NCBI RefSeq assembly: GCF_026339875.1
Contig: NZ_JAPEPZ010000001.1
Span: 5,456,001-5,520,000 of the forward strand
Direction: 5' to 3'
Length of the DNA stretch: 64,000 nucleotides
Source of the DNA: Streptomyces sp. NBC_01571
GTDB taxonomy: Bacteria; Actinomycetota; Actinomycetes; Streptomycetales; Streptomycetaceae
Part shown: piece by piece, positions 18,041-26,315 of the stretch
Layout: each line of letters begins with the position of its first letter
How positions within the stretch are numbered: position 1 is the first letter of the stretch
Notes under the pieces: model-generated
Databases searched by the model: none
What the model was told of the DNA's origin: nothing
What the model saw: the letters and a program-made list of their open reading frames with translations, nothing else
Translations under genes and position numbers: made by a program

Positions 18041-19288
18041 GTGACCGTGGAGAGCACTGCCGCGCGCAAGCCGCGACGCAGCGCCGGTACGACCGCTGCG
18101 AAAAGCGGCGCCAGTACGGCCGGTTCAAAGACCGCCGCGAGCAGGACCGCAGCGAGCAAGGGCACCGGCGCGGCCGGCAAGAAGTCACCGGGTACTTCGG
18201 GCGCGGACCCCGAACTCGTCCAGCTGCTGACGCCCGAGGGCGAGCGGGTCGCGGACGCCACGTACGACCCGTACGTCGCCGACATCACCCCCGAGGAGCT
18301 GCGCGGCCTGTACCGGGACATGGTGCTGAGCCGCCGCTTCGACGCCGAGGCCACTTCTCTGCAGCGCCAGGGCGAGCTGGGTCTGTGGGCCTCGATGCTC
18401 GGCCAGGAGGCCGCCCAGATCGGTTCGGGCCGTGCCACCCGTGACGACGACTACGTCTTCCCGACCTACCGCGAGCACGGCGTCGCCTGGTGCCGCGGGG
18501 TCGACCCGACCAACCTGCTCGGCATGTTCCGGGGTGTGAACAACGGCGGCTGGGACCCGAACAGCAACAACTTCCACCTGTACACGATCGTCATCGGCTC
18601 GCAGACGCTGCACGCCACCGGCTACGCCATGGGCATCGCCAAGGACGGCGCGGACTCGGCCGTGATCGCGTACTTCGGGGACGGCGCCTCCAGCCAGGGC
18701 GACGTCGCCGAATCGTTCACCTTCTCCGCGGTCTACAACGCGCCCGTCGTGTTCTTCTGCCAGAACAACCAGTGGGCGATCTCCGAGCCCACCGAGAAGC
18801 AGACCCGCGTCCCGCTCTACCAGCGCGCGCAGGGCTACGGCTTCCCGGGCGTCCGCGTCGACGGCAACGACGTCCTGGCCTGCCTGGCCGTGACCAAGTG
18901 GGCCCTGGAGCGGGCCCGCCGCGGCGAGGGGCCGACGCTCGTCGAGGCGTACACGTACCGCATGGGCGCGCACACCACCTCCGACGACCCGACCAAGTAC
19001 CGGGCGGACGAGGAGCGAGAGTCCTGGGAGGCGAAGGACCCGATCCTGCGCCTGCGCGCGTATCTGGAGGCCTCAAACCACGCGGACGAGGGATTCTTCG
19101 CGGAACTCGAGGCCGAGAGCGAGACGTTGGGCAAACGAGTACGCGAAGTCGTCCGGGCCATGCCGGACCCCGACCACCTCGCGATCTTCGAGAACGTGTA
19201 CGCGGACGGGCACGCGCTCGTCGACGAGGAGCGAGCCCAGTTCGCCGCCTACCAGGCGTCGTTCGCGGATGAAGGGGAGGGCAAGTAG
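18041..19288 (+). CDS. bkdA: 2-oxoacid dehydrogenase E1 component, alpha subunit (second copy)
   Basis: This 415-residue E1 alpha has thiamine diphosphate motif GDGASSQGDVAESF followed by QNNQWAIS, plus the conserved LQRQGELGLWASMLGQEAA and YRADEERESWEAKDP regions. The first about 50 residues are a Lys/Ala/Ser/Thr/Gly-rich disordered extension absent from canonical E1 alpha. The GTG at 18041 has a GGAGGAG ribosome-binding site 5 bases upstream, although the frame is open further up. It is the first gene of an A-B-C operon parallel to the one at the start of the window. A role in branched-chain amino acid catabolism, which supplies primers for branched fatty acids, is likely; pyruvate dehydrogenase activity is the alternative. 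Confidence 0.93.
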   Translation: MTVESTAARKPRRSAGTTAAKSGASTAGSKTAASRTAASKGTGAAGKKSPGTSGADPELVQLLTPEGERVADATYDPYVADITPEELRGLYRDMVLSRRFDAEATSLQRQGELGLWASMLGQEAAQIGSGRATRDDDYVFPTYREHGVAWCRGVDPTNLLGMFRGVNNGGWDPNSNNFHLYTIVIGSQTLHATGYAMGIAKDGADSAVIAYFGDGASSQGDVAESFTFSAVYNAPVVFFCQNNQWAISEPTEKQTRVPLYQRAQGYGFPGVRVDGNDVLACLAVTKWALERARRGEGPTLVEAYTYRMGAHTTSDDPTKYRADEERESWEAKDPILRLRAYLEASNHADEGFFAELEAESETLGKRVREVVRAMPDPDHLAIFENVYADGHALVDEERAQFAAYQASFADEGEGK

Positions 19289-19290
19289 CG

Positions 19291-20271
19291 ATGGCTGCGG
19301 AAAAGATGGCGCTGGCCAAGGCGATCAACGAGTCGCTGCGCACGGCCCTCGACGCCGACCCCAAGGTCCTGATCATGGGTGAGGACGTCGGCAAGCTCGG
19401 CGGTGTCTTCCGGGTCACCGACGGCCTGCAGAAGGACTTCGGCGAGGACCGGGTCATCGACACCCCGCTCGCCGAGTCGGGCATCGTGGGCACGGCGATC
19501 GGCCTCGCCCTGCGGGGCTACCGCCCGGTGGTGGAGATCCAGTTCGACGGCTTCGTCTTCCCGGCGTACGACCAGATCGTCACGCAGCTCGCGAAGATGC
19601 ACGCGCGGGCGCTCGGCAAGATCAAGCTCCCCGTCGTCATCCGCATTCCCTACGGCGGCGGCATCGGCGCCGTGGAGCACCACTCCGAGTCCCCCGAGGC
19701 GCTCTTCGCGCACGTCGCGGGCCTCAAGGTGGTCTCCCCGTCGAACGCGAGCGACGCCTACTGGATGATGCAGCAGGCCATCCAGACCGACGACCCGGTG
19801 ATCTTCTTCGAGCCCAAGCGGCGCTACTGGGACAAGGGCGAGGTCAACACCGACGCCATCCCCGGCCCGCTGCACAAGGCGGTCGTGGCCCGTGAGGGCA
19901 GCGACCTGACGCTCGCCGCGTACGGTCCGATGGTGAAGGTCTGCCTGGAGGCCGCGGCGGCCGCCCAGGAGGAGGGCAGGTCGATCGAGGTCCTGGACCT
20001 GCGGTCGATGTCGCCCATCGACTTCGACTCCGTCCAGACCTCGGTGGAGAAGACCCGCCACCTGGTCGTGGTGCACGAGGCCCCGGTGTTCCTGGGCACG
20101 GGCGCGGAGATCGCCGCCCGCATCACGGAGCGGTGCTTCTACCACCTGGAGGCACCCGTCCTGCGGGTCGGGGGCTACCACGCCCCCTATCCGCCGGCAC
20201 GCCTGGAGGACGAGTACCTTCCGGGCCTGGACCGGGTGCTCGACGCCGTCGACCGCTCGCTGGCGTACTGA
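19291..20271 (+). CDS. bkdB: 2-oxoacid dehydrogenase E1 component, beta subunit (second copy)
   Basis: This 326-residue protein has MGEDVGKLGGVFRVTDGL, IPYGGGIGAVEHHSESPEA and DLRSMSPIDFDSV, and is full length for E1 beta. The stop of E1 alpha is only 2 bp upstream, so the genes are cotranscribed. It is highly similar to the first E1 beta at 783-1787 over its whole length, which shows that the operons are paralogous. Confidence 0.94.
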   Translation: MAAEKMALAKAINESLRTALDADPKVLIMGEDVGKLGGVFRVTDGLQKDFGEDRVIDTPLAESGIVGTAIGLALRGYRPVVEIQFDGFVFPAYDQIVTQLAKMHARALGKIKLPVVIRIPYGGGIGAVEHHSESPEALFAHVAGLKVVSPSNASDAYWMMQQAIQTDDPVIFFEPKRRYWDKGEVNTDAIPGPLHKAVVAREGSDLTLAAYGPMVKVCLEAAAAAQEEGRSIEVLDLRSMSPIDFDSVQTSVEKTRHLVVVHEAPVFLGTGAEIAARITERCFYHLEAPVLRVGGYHAPYPPARLEDEYLPGLDRVLDAVDRSLAY

Positions 20272-20281
20272 GGAGAGGGTC

Positions 20282-21721
20282 GTGACGACGATGACTGAGA
20301 ACGCGTCGGGGCTCCGCGAGTTCAAGATGCCCGACGTGGGCGAGGGACTCACCGAGGCGGAGATCCTCAAGTGGTACGTCCAGCCCGGTGACTCCGTCAC
20401 CGACGGCCAGGTCGTGTGCGAGGTCGAGACCGCCAAGGCCGCGGTCGAGCTGCCCATCCCGTACGACGGCGTGGTGCGCGAACTCCGCTTCCCCGAGGGG
20501 ACGACGGTGGACGTGGGCCAGGTGATCATCGCGGTGGACGTGTCCGGAGGAGCGGCGCCCGTGCAGGCGTCGCCGGCGGCGGCCCCGGCCGCCGAGCCCG
20601 TCCCCGTGGTCCCGCCGTCCCAGGCGGCTCCCGCCGGGGAGCCCAAGCCCGAGGGCCGCACGCCGGTCCTCGTCGGGTACGGGGTGGCCGAGTCCTCCAC
20701 CAAGCGCCGGCCCCGCAAGGGCACCGAGGTTCCCGCGCAACCGTCCGAGGTGTTCCGGGCGGCCACCGCGGTCCAGGGCGAGCTCAACGGACACGGCAGG
20801 CCGCGCCCGCTGGCGAAGCCCCCGGTCCGCAAGCTCGCCAAGGACCTCGGGGTCGACCTGACGACGGTCACACCGTCCGGCCCGGACGGCATCATCACGC
20901 GCGAGGACGTCCACGCGGCGGTGGCGCCCGCACCGGTGCCGGCCCCGCAGACGTCCGTCGAGGAGACCGCCACGGCCGTCCGCGTGCAGGCGCCCGCCCC
21001 GGTCGCCACGTACGACGCGGTGCGGGAGACCCGTGTCCCGGTGAAGGGTGTCCGCAAGGCCACCGCCACCGCGATGGTCGGCTCGGCGTTCACCGCTCCG
21101 CACGTCACCGAGTTCGTGACGGTCGACGTGACCCGCACGATGAGGCTCGTCGAGGAGCTCAAGCAGGACAAGGAGCTCGCGGGACTCCGCGTGAACCCGC
21201 TGCTGCTCATCGCCAAGGCCCTGCTGGTGGCGATCAAGCGCAACCCGGACGTCAACGCGTCCTGGGACGAGGCGGCCCAGGAGATCGTCCTCAAGCACTA
21301 CGTGAACCTGGGCATCGCCGCCGCCACCCCCCGTGGTCTGCTCGTCCCGAACATCAAGGACGCGCACACCAAGACGCTCCCCCAGCTCGCCGAGTCCCTG
21401 GGCGAGCTGGTGGCGACGGCCCGCGAGGGCAAGACCTCACCGGCCGCGATGCAGGGCGGCACGGTGACGATCACCAACGTCGGCGTCTTCGGCGTCGACA
21501 CCGGCACGCCGATCCTCAATCCCGGCGAGTCGGCGATCCTCGCGATCGGTGCGATCAAGCTCCAGCCCTGGGTCCACAAGGGCAAGGTCAAGCCGCGTCA
21601 GGTGACGACGCTCGCGCTCTCCTTCGACCACCGCCTGGTCGACGGCGAGCTGGGTTCCAAGGTCCTCGCCGACGTGGCGGCGATCCTGGAACAGCCGAAG
21701 CGGCTGATCACCTGGGCGTAG
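20282..21721 (+). CDS. bkdC: 2-oxoacid dehydrogenase E2 component (dihydrolipoyl acyltransferase, second copy)
   Basis: This 479-residue E2 has a lipoyl domain near residues 11-85 with lysine in VETAKAAVE, an Ala/Pro linker, a subunit-binding domain (VRKLAKDLGVDLTTVTPSGP), and a catalytic domain ending in FDHRLVDGELGSK. The GTG at 20282 follows GAGGAGAGGGTC, a good ribosome-binding site, 10 bp after the E1 beta stop. A GC-rich hairpin follows the stop. As in the first operon, no E3 gene accompanies it. Confidence 0.94.
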   Translation: MTTMTENASGLREFKMPDVGEGLTEAEILKWYVQPGDSVTDGQVVCEVETAKAAVELPIPYDGVVRELRFPEGTTVDVGQVIIAVDVSGGAAPVQASPAAAPAAEPVPVVPPSQAAPAGEPKPEGRTPVLVGYGVAESSTKRRPRKGTEVPAQPSEVFRAATAVQGELNGHGRPRPLAKPPVRKLAKDLGVDLTTVTPSGPDGIITREDVHAAVAPAPVPAPQTSVEETATAVRVQAPAPVATYDAVRETRVPVKGVRKATATAMVGSAFTAPHVTEFVTVDVTRTMRLVEELKQDKELAGLRVNPLLLIAKALLVAIKRNPDVNASWDEAAQEIVLKHYVNLGIAAATPRGLLVPNIKDAHTKTLPQLAESLGELVATAREGKTSPAAMQGGTVTITNVGVFGVDTGTPILNPGESAILAIGAIKLQPWVHKGKVKPRQVTTLALSFDHRLVDGELGSKVLADVAAILEQPKRLITWA

Positions 21722-21730
21722 CGGGACGAT

Positions 21731-21762
21731 CGAGGGGGAACCGCGCACGCGGCTCCCCCTCG
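21731..21762. terminator. Terminator after the second dehydrogenase operon
   Basis: CGAGGGGG pairs with CCCCCTCG around an inner CCGC/GCGG stem and CGCA-type loop, with a two-base internal mismatch. It lies 10 bp after the E2 stop and just before the convergent immunity gene, so it can act on both strands. Confidence 0.8.
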
Positions 21763-21772
21763 GACGCTTTCC

Positions 21773-22450
21773 CTACGCCGACGGCGGCCCGTGGTCGGCG
21801 CGCGGCGCCGTGAGCTGGTCGGCGACGTGGGCCAGCCAGCCACTGGGGGAGTATGGCGCCGGAGGATCGACCTCCATGCCCAGCTCGGCGACGGCCAGGG
21901 CGTAGCCGGTCTCGTCCAGATTCAGGGCGAGGAGCTCGTGCAGCTCGCCGGCCAGGCGGGCCACCAGCTGCGGATCGGTGCTGCCGGTGTAGTCGGCGAC
22001 GGCCGCGTCGTGGTCGTCGAACTCGTCCGGCATGTCCTGCGAGAACCATCCGCCGAGGAACTGGGCGAGTTCGGGGAAGCGGGCGTGCCACTCCCCATGG
22101 GTGAAGGGGTGGGCCGGAGCCGGCACCTCGCCGCCCTCGACGCTTCGCCTGATGTGATCGGCGAGGAGAAGCAGCCAGTTCTGGACGGCGCCCTCGGGCA
22201 GGCCGACGTCGGGGATCTCGTAGAACTCGCCCAGACGCTGCCGAAGCCGCCCCGGGGGGTTGCGGGCGTACTCGCGCAGCTGCTGTTCGGCGATCGCCAG
22301 AGCCCAGGGGCGGGTGTGCCAGGTGTGCCGCAGATACGCGGTCAGGGCGGCGCTCGGCTCCTCCTCGGTGTCGTCGGCGACGCGACCCGTGTAGGCGCGT
22401 ACGACCTGGTCCAACTCGCCGTAGCGGCGGTCGTGTTCGAGGGGGTTCAT
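21773..22450 (-). CDS. CdiI-type contact-dependent growth inhibition immunity protein
   Basis: The C-terminal half of this 225-residue protein resembles the CdiI_2 family of immunity proteins: FPELAQFLGGWFSQDMPDEF, then DPQLVARLAGELHELLAL and VDPPAPYSPSGWLAHVADQL. Family members protect cells from nuclease toxins of contact-dependent inhibition systems. The N-terminal about 110 residues form an additional helical region rich in Arg, Glu and Trp (AYLRHTWHTRPWALAIAEQQL) of unknown role. It is the last gene of the minus-strand toxin cassette and lies just downstream of a toxin C-terminal fragment, the usual position of a cognate immunity gene. The ATG at 22450 was selected; a GTG 12 codons upstream is possible. 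Confidence 0.8.
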   Translation of the reverse strand: MNPLEHDRRYGELDQVVRAYTGRVADDTEEEPSAALTAYLRHTWHTRPWALAIAEQQLREYARNPPGRLRQRLGEFYEIPDVGLPEGAVQNWLLLLADHIRRSVEGGEVPAPAHPFTHGEWHARFPELAQFLGGWFSQDMPDEFDDHDAAVADYTGSTDPQLVARLAGELHELLALNLDETGYALAVAELGMEVDPPAPYSPSGWLAHVADQLTAPRADHGPPSA

Positions 22451-22503
22451 GGGCACGGCGGTCGGCTCCGTGGGTGAGGGGGACACGAGATCGCGGAGAG
22501 AGG

Positions 22504-22809
22504 TCAGAGGTAGACGGGGAATGTGGCGTGCACGACGAATCCGTGCGGCTTCGAGGCGTCCCGTTTCAGGATGACGCGCGCGGCCCGGACCTCGACGGAC
22601 TCGCGCCCGGCCAGCATCATCGCCTGGAGCAGCACGCGGCCCACCGGGTCCGGGCGGCTCGGCCAGGCCGCCTCGATGGTCAGCCTCGCACGGGTGGAGA
22701 GGGCCAGCCAGCGGTGGATGACCTGCTCGTTCCGGTTGACGGTCTGCTGGGTGGCCCACTGGGCGGTCTCGCGGTCGGGATAGGTCGCTGCCCGTTGCGC
22801 GGTGGTCAT
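22504..22809 (-). CDS. Orphan C-terminal fragment of an RNase A-like toxin domain
   Basis: The 101-residue product aligns with the last about 100 residues of the toxin at 23641-25344: TAQWATQQTVNRNEQVIHRWL matches SAQRYTQAALDDIDNADRIEKW in pattern, and RVILKRDASKPHGFVVHATFP matches the final RVVLRY...TVVTSMP block. The GGH...KHVG segment carrying the catalytic His is missing, and only 58 bp separate its ATG from the upstream gene, so no room remains for it. It is best read as a displaced or decayed toxin tip like the orphan modules downstream of cdiA or rhs genes. It could be a recombination donor or a non-toxic remnant kept for its linked immunity gene. Confidence 0.72.
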   Translation of the reverse strand: MTTAQRAATYPDRETAQWATQQTVNRNEQVIHRWLALSTRARLTIEAAWPSRPDPVGRVLLQAMMLAGRESVEVRAARVILKRDASKPHGFVVHATFPVYL

Positions 22810-22867
22810 GGCTGGCGCGTGCCTGTCTGTCGAGGTGGAGTGGAGGGCGGTCAGCGGACGGCGACGG

Positions 22868-23539
22868 TCAGGAGGCGGTGTGGTCGTGCCGCAGGTGGCC
22901 GTTGACGGTGTCCAGCAGGACCGAGAGTGTTTCCGCGGTGGCCCAGGGCATGGTCCGGGCCATCGGGGACTGTGCGTCGTGCGACTCCAGTACGTGTACG
23001 AGGGCGTACTGGGCCTGCGCCACGACGGGAGCGAGGAACTCCCCGCAGAACGGGTGCTCCGAGTCGATCGCGGCACGGATCGCTTCCCGGGGCGTGGGGT
23101 ACTCGCCGTCCGAGAGCCAGTTGTCGTGGAATCCCCGCAGCGCACGGAACCGAACTTCTGATTCCCATGCGGAGCCGGGAGCGGCGCCGGGGTCCGTGAC
23201 GCCCTCCCGCTCGACGAGCCGGATGGTTTCGGCCAGCAGACGCAGGTACGCGGGGCCGTCCGTTCCCGCGGCCGCGCGGCCGAGTTTCGCCGTGAATTCC
23301 TCGGGCAGTGGGGCGTCAGGCCGGGCCGAGAGGTGTTCGGCCGCGAGGTCGAGGAGCGCGGTGACGGCGGTGACCGGGCAGAGCCACTCGGCCTCGTCGG
23401 ACGAGCGGATGAGGCGTACGAAAGCCCCCAGTTCGTCGGTGAGCGCGTATGTGCCCTGGGATTCCTGGCACATGATCGCCAGATCGAGGACCCTGGCCAC
23501 CGGGCCTCGGTCGAAGGCGGACCACGTGAACGACAGCAC
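22868..23539 (-). CDS. Putative immunity protein downstream of the RNase A-like toxin (unknown family)
   Basis: I do not recognise a named family. The 223-residue product is acidic and looks mainly helical (CQESQGTYALTDELGAFVRLI, EETIRLVER-like, SVLLDTVNGHLRHD), with no signal peptide or membrane segment, as expected of a cytoplasmic immunity protein. It follows the toxin gene by 101 bp on the same strand, the standard place for a cognate inhibitor. The GTG at 23539 is preceded by GGAAAT; the longer upstream in-frame extension runs into toxin sequence and is unlikely to be real. The function is inferred from position. Confidence 0.68.
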   Translation of the reverse strand: MLSFTWSAFDRGPVARVLDLAIMCQESQGTYALTDELGAFVRLIRSSDEAEWLCPVTAVTALLDLAAEHLSARPDAPLPEEFTAKLGRAAAGTDGPAYLRLLAETIRLVEREGVTDPGAAPGSAWESEVRFRALRGFHDNWLSDGEYPTPREAIRAAIDSEHPFCGEFLAPVVAQAQYALVHVLESHDAQSPMARTMPWATAETLSVLLDTVNGHLRHDHTAS

Positions 23540-23640
23540 GGTATTTCCTTTCGAGGGAATTGGTGGACGTGCGGCTGAGCCTCCGGGGATTCTTTCCGCG
23601 TTCGGACCACCGTTATTGCGTAAGTCGCCGGTTCTGTTTC

Positions 23641-25344
23641 TCAGTTCACCGGCATTGACGTGACGACGGTGAAGGGAGGGTCGAGTCCGTCGCGGTATCG
23701 TAGTACGACCCGCACCCGGTGCGTATCGTTCACCTGGGCCCGATCGCCGGCGGTGGCGTAGTCCGCGCTGCTGACCGTCGATCCGGTCACGTCGGTGAAG
23801 GAGAGTTCGACCGGTGGCTGGATCTTTGAATTGTTGGGATCCCAGCCCGGGTTGTTCCGTTTCCTTCTCTCGACCCGTTCGATCCATTTCTCGATGCGGT
23901 CCGCGTTGTCGATGTCGTCGAGAGCCGCCTGCGTGTAGCGCTGCGCGGACGGGAGATCCTTGAAGGTCGAGGCCGAGCTCGCACTCGAATCGTCGCGAAG
24001 TCGGCCCTTGAGCTGGTCGTCGCTCAGTCCCACGTGCTTGTCGATGGAGTGACCGCCGTACAGCCCTTCGTCATTGGCCAGGTCCAGCGGGTAGAAGTGG
24101 TTCTTCTCATCGTCGTCCTTGGTGTACTTGTGTTCCTTCTTGAATTCGTTGAGCGAGCGCGCCCCGAAAGCTTCCGCGCGGGCCTCTTCGGCGGCATAGG
24201 TGGGGGCCTGCCGATACGCCTCGTCGATATCGCTCTTGAGCGCGCGGAGTTGGGGGGTGAGCGCGTCGACCCTGCTGTTGTACTTCTCCACGACGGCGTT
24301 CAGTGCCGCGGTGTCGATGTTCAGCGTGATCTCGGCCCCGAGTTCCACGGCTCCCTTGGCGAGCCCCTTGAAGAAGCGGCCCACCGCCTTGGCGCCTTCC
24401 TTGAGGTCCCCCACGTCGAGGTGGCTGAGGTCGAGGTCGCCGACGGCCTGCTTCACGGCTTTGGAGTAGATCTCCCAGACGTCGTGGTTCAGCTCGACGG
24501 CCGCCTCGGCGAAGTCCCGCAGCCGGTCGCTGATCTTCATCGCGGAGTCGAACAGGACGGTCATGACCGGGTGGGTCGCGGTCTGGGCGGCGGAGCTGTC
24601 GTGCCGCCACTCGTAGCCGCCGGTGTGCTTGCCCCAGGCGGTGGTGCCCCACAGCGAACTGCAGAACCGGCGCATGGCGTCGTACCACTCGCTGTTGCTC
24701 TGCTGGGTGATCCCGCTCACCTGACCGGTCAGCGTGCTCTCCGTCAGCGAGAGCGACATGGTCATGTCCGCCCAGGACTGGGACAGGGAGTTGAGGTAGT
24801 GCTGTTGGGGGAACGGGTAGACCTCGGCGACCTTGCCCCAGCGGAAGGCGTGTTCCAGCAGGGGCCGCAGGATGTGCCAGACGACGTCGGGGACGTATTC
24901 GAGCAGCGAGCGGATGAAGTCGTCACCGCCGTCGTCGTCACCCCATTTCAGGTCCGGGACCGGTCCGTAGTCGGGGGCCTTGTCGATGACCACCGGCGGT
25001 GCCTGCACCTGGGCCGGCGTCTTGCCGGAGGCGTCGTTGGCGGCCTCGGCCCTGGAGTAGTTGTTGGCGGTCGTGGCGAACCCGACGGCGGCGCCTCCGA
25101 CGCTGACCACGCTCTTGGCCCAGACCTCCAGGTAGCGGTTACCGACCTCGACGTACGCCGTGGCGAAGGCATGGGCCGCGGTGCCGTACCCGCCCGCGTC
25201 GGGGTACTTCTCCAGGGCCGTCACCAGATCCTTGGCGGCCTTGTCGAAGGGCGTCTGCTGTCCGGCGAACGCGCCGGCCACCCGGTGCAGATCGGACGGT
25301 TTGACGTCGATGGTCCCGCCCTGGGGCGGAGTGGGGGTTCCCAT
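23641..25344 (-). CDS. WXG-linked polymorphic toxin with C-terminal bacterial RNase A-like domain
   Basis: The 567-residue protein starts with a helical region (residues about 10-110) resembling WXG100/ESX-type N-termini. A long central helical region rich in Trp and charged residues follows (to about 420), then a C-terminal domain at about 420-567. That domain carries the RNAse_A_bac/CdiA-CT signature GGHSIDKHVG (430-439), R448/R450, STFKD (459-463), and a final RVRVVLRY and VTSMP (T562), where the family has catalytic His, Arg and Thr. Such toxins cleave RNA in rival cells. The ATG overlaps the stop of the upstream WXG100-like gene by 4 bp. No signal peptide is present, consistent with type VII-like export, whose machinery is not in this window. 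Confidence 0.83.
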   Translation of the reverse strand: MGTPTPPQGGTIDVKPSDLHRVAGAFAGQQTPFDKAAKDLVTALEKYPDAGGYGTAAHAFATAYVEVGNRYLEVWAKSVVSVGGAAVGFATTANNYSRAEAANDASGKTPAQVQAPPVVIDKAPDYGPVPDLKWGDDDGGDDFIRSLLEYVPDVVWHILRPLLEHAFRWGKVAEVYPFPQQHYLNSLSQSWADMTMSLSLTESTLTGQVSGITQQSNSEWYDAMRRFCSSLWGTTAWGKHTGGYEWRHDSSAAQTATHPVMTVLFDSAMKISDRLRDFAEAAVELNHDVWEIYSKAVKQAVGDLDLSHLDVGDLKEGAKAVGRFFKGLAKGAVELGAEITLNIDTAALNAVVEKYNSRVDALTPQLRALKSDIDEAYRQAPTYAAEEARAEAFGARSLNEFKKEHKYTKDDDEKNHFYPLDLANDEGLYGGHSIDKHVGLSDDQLKGRLRDDSSASSASTFKDLPSAQRYTQAALDDIDNADRIEKWIERVERRKRNNPGWDPNNSKIQPPVELSFTDVTGSTVSSADYATAGDRAQVNDTHRVRVVLRYRDGLDPPFTVVTSMPVN

Positions 25345-25649
25345 CAGGCGGCCCCCCAGCCGCGCAGCACCGCCCGGTGCGCCGCCGCGTAGTTGACATG
25401 TCCCGAGGTGACGATCTCGTGCAGCCACTTCTGGGCGGCCTGGAGGTCCTCGGCGGAGTGGCTCCACTCGTCGAGCTTGTCGACGAAGACCTCGCGGGTC
25501 TCACCCTGCCAGGACAGGACGACCGGCTCGACGCGGTCGTAGAGGTCGTCGAGTCTGCCGTTGAGCTGCTTGAGGATGTCCTCCAGCTCGATGGTGAGGT
25601 GTCTCAGAGTGGCGAAGGCCACTGTTATGCGGTCGTCGTCGGCCGACAT
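25344..25649 (-). CDS. WXG100-like small helical protein
   Basis: This 101-residue helix-hairpin protein has the WXG-type turn as WQG near the middle (VVLSWQGETREVFVDKLDEWS), between two amphipathic helices (RHLTIELEDILKQLNGRLDDLY and EDLQAAQKWLHEIVT). The size and layout match ESAT-6/WXG100 substrates or partners of type VII secretion. The ATG at 25649 has GGGGGGAT upstream and is preferred to a GTG eight codons earlier. It is translationally coupled to the toxin gene (ATGA), suggesting it is its chaperone or co-export partner. Confidence 0.8.
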   Translation of the reverse strand: MSADDDRITVAFATLRHLTIELEDILKQLNGRLDDLYDRVEPVVLSWQGETREVFVDKLDEWSHSAEDLQAAQKWLHEIVTSGHVNYAAAHRAVLRGWGAA

Positions 25650-25698
25650 CCGTATCCCCCCGGGTTGGCTCACTGCTGGTCGTGGTGCCCGCGCGAGG

Positions 25699-26115
25699 TC
25701 ACATCGCGTCGAGGCTGCTGTGCGGGCGTGAGGGCTGCTGCGTCGCGGCCGGGTCCGGGGTGGAGAGCTTGTCCATCTCGCTCGTGATGTCCGCGCCGAC
25801 CTGGATCCTGCGGAAGTTCTCCAGGGTGTCCAGTTCCAGCCGGGAGAAGCCGCCCCGGCTCATCCGCACGGCCTGTTCCAGGAGTTCCATCACTTCGCGG
25901 ATGCGTACGGCGTCCTCCGCCGCCGCGCGGTGGAAGGTCCGGTACGCCTTGGCCGCCGGGCCGCGCCAGCCGGCCTCGATGCCGTCGACGATCGTGTCCA
26001 TCCGCTCGACCTGCTTGTTCAGGTGGTCCTGCATGGCGTGCAGATCCTCGGCGAGCTTCTTCAGCCCGGAGTCGGGGATCTGGAGGTCCTTGCGCCCACC
26101 CGTCGTATCGCCCAT
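25699..26115 (-). CDS. WXG100-like protein with C-terminal extension
   Basis: The 138-residue product shows a WXG-like turn as WRG (IEAGWRGPAAKAYRTFHRA) preceded by LKKLAEDLHAMQDHLNKQVE and followed by AVRIREVMELLEQA. The last 30 residues (FRRIQVGADITSEM and a Pro/Gln/Ser tail) are unusual for the family. A GGGGGAG ribosome-binding site precedes the ATG at 26115. It is probably the first gene of the minus-strand toxin cassette; the promoter region lies between 26116 and 26245. Confidence 0.78.
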   Translation of the reverse strand: MGDTTGGRKDLQIPDSGLKKLAEDLHAMQDHLNKQVERMDTIVDGIEAGWRGPAAKAYRTFHRAAAEDAVRIREVMELLEQAVRMSRGGFSRLELDTLENFRRIQVGADITSEMDKLSTPDPAATQQPSRPHSSLDAM

Positions 26116-26245
26116 GCGTGCCGCTCCCCCTCGTCACATCGGCAACTCGGTCTTCATCGTATGGCTGTTCGGTGCCTGGCCGGGAGACCGTCACGGGGTC
26201 ATCACATGGGTGGAACGGCGTTCCGCGACAGCGGCGGGTGCGACG

Positions 26246-26280
26246 AAGGGGGCCCGCCGCTGTTCGCGGCGGGCCCCCTT
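26246..26280. terminator. Terminator downstream of the DD-carboxypeptidase gene
   Basis: A perfect 15-bp stem (AAGGGGGCCCGCCGC, 26246-26260, with its complement at 26266-26280) closes a 5-base loop. It lies between the minus-strand carboxypeptidase gene (stop at 26316) and the WXG cassette start, insulating the two. Confidence 0.88.
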
Positions 26281-26315
26281 CTCGTCTGCGGGTGGTGCTT
26301 TCCCCGAGGGGAGGA

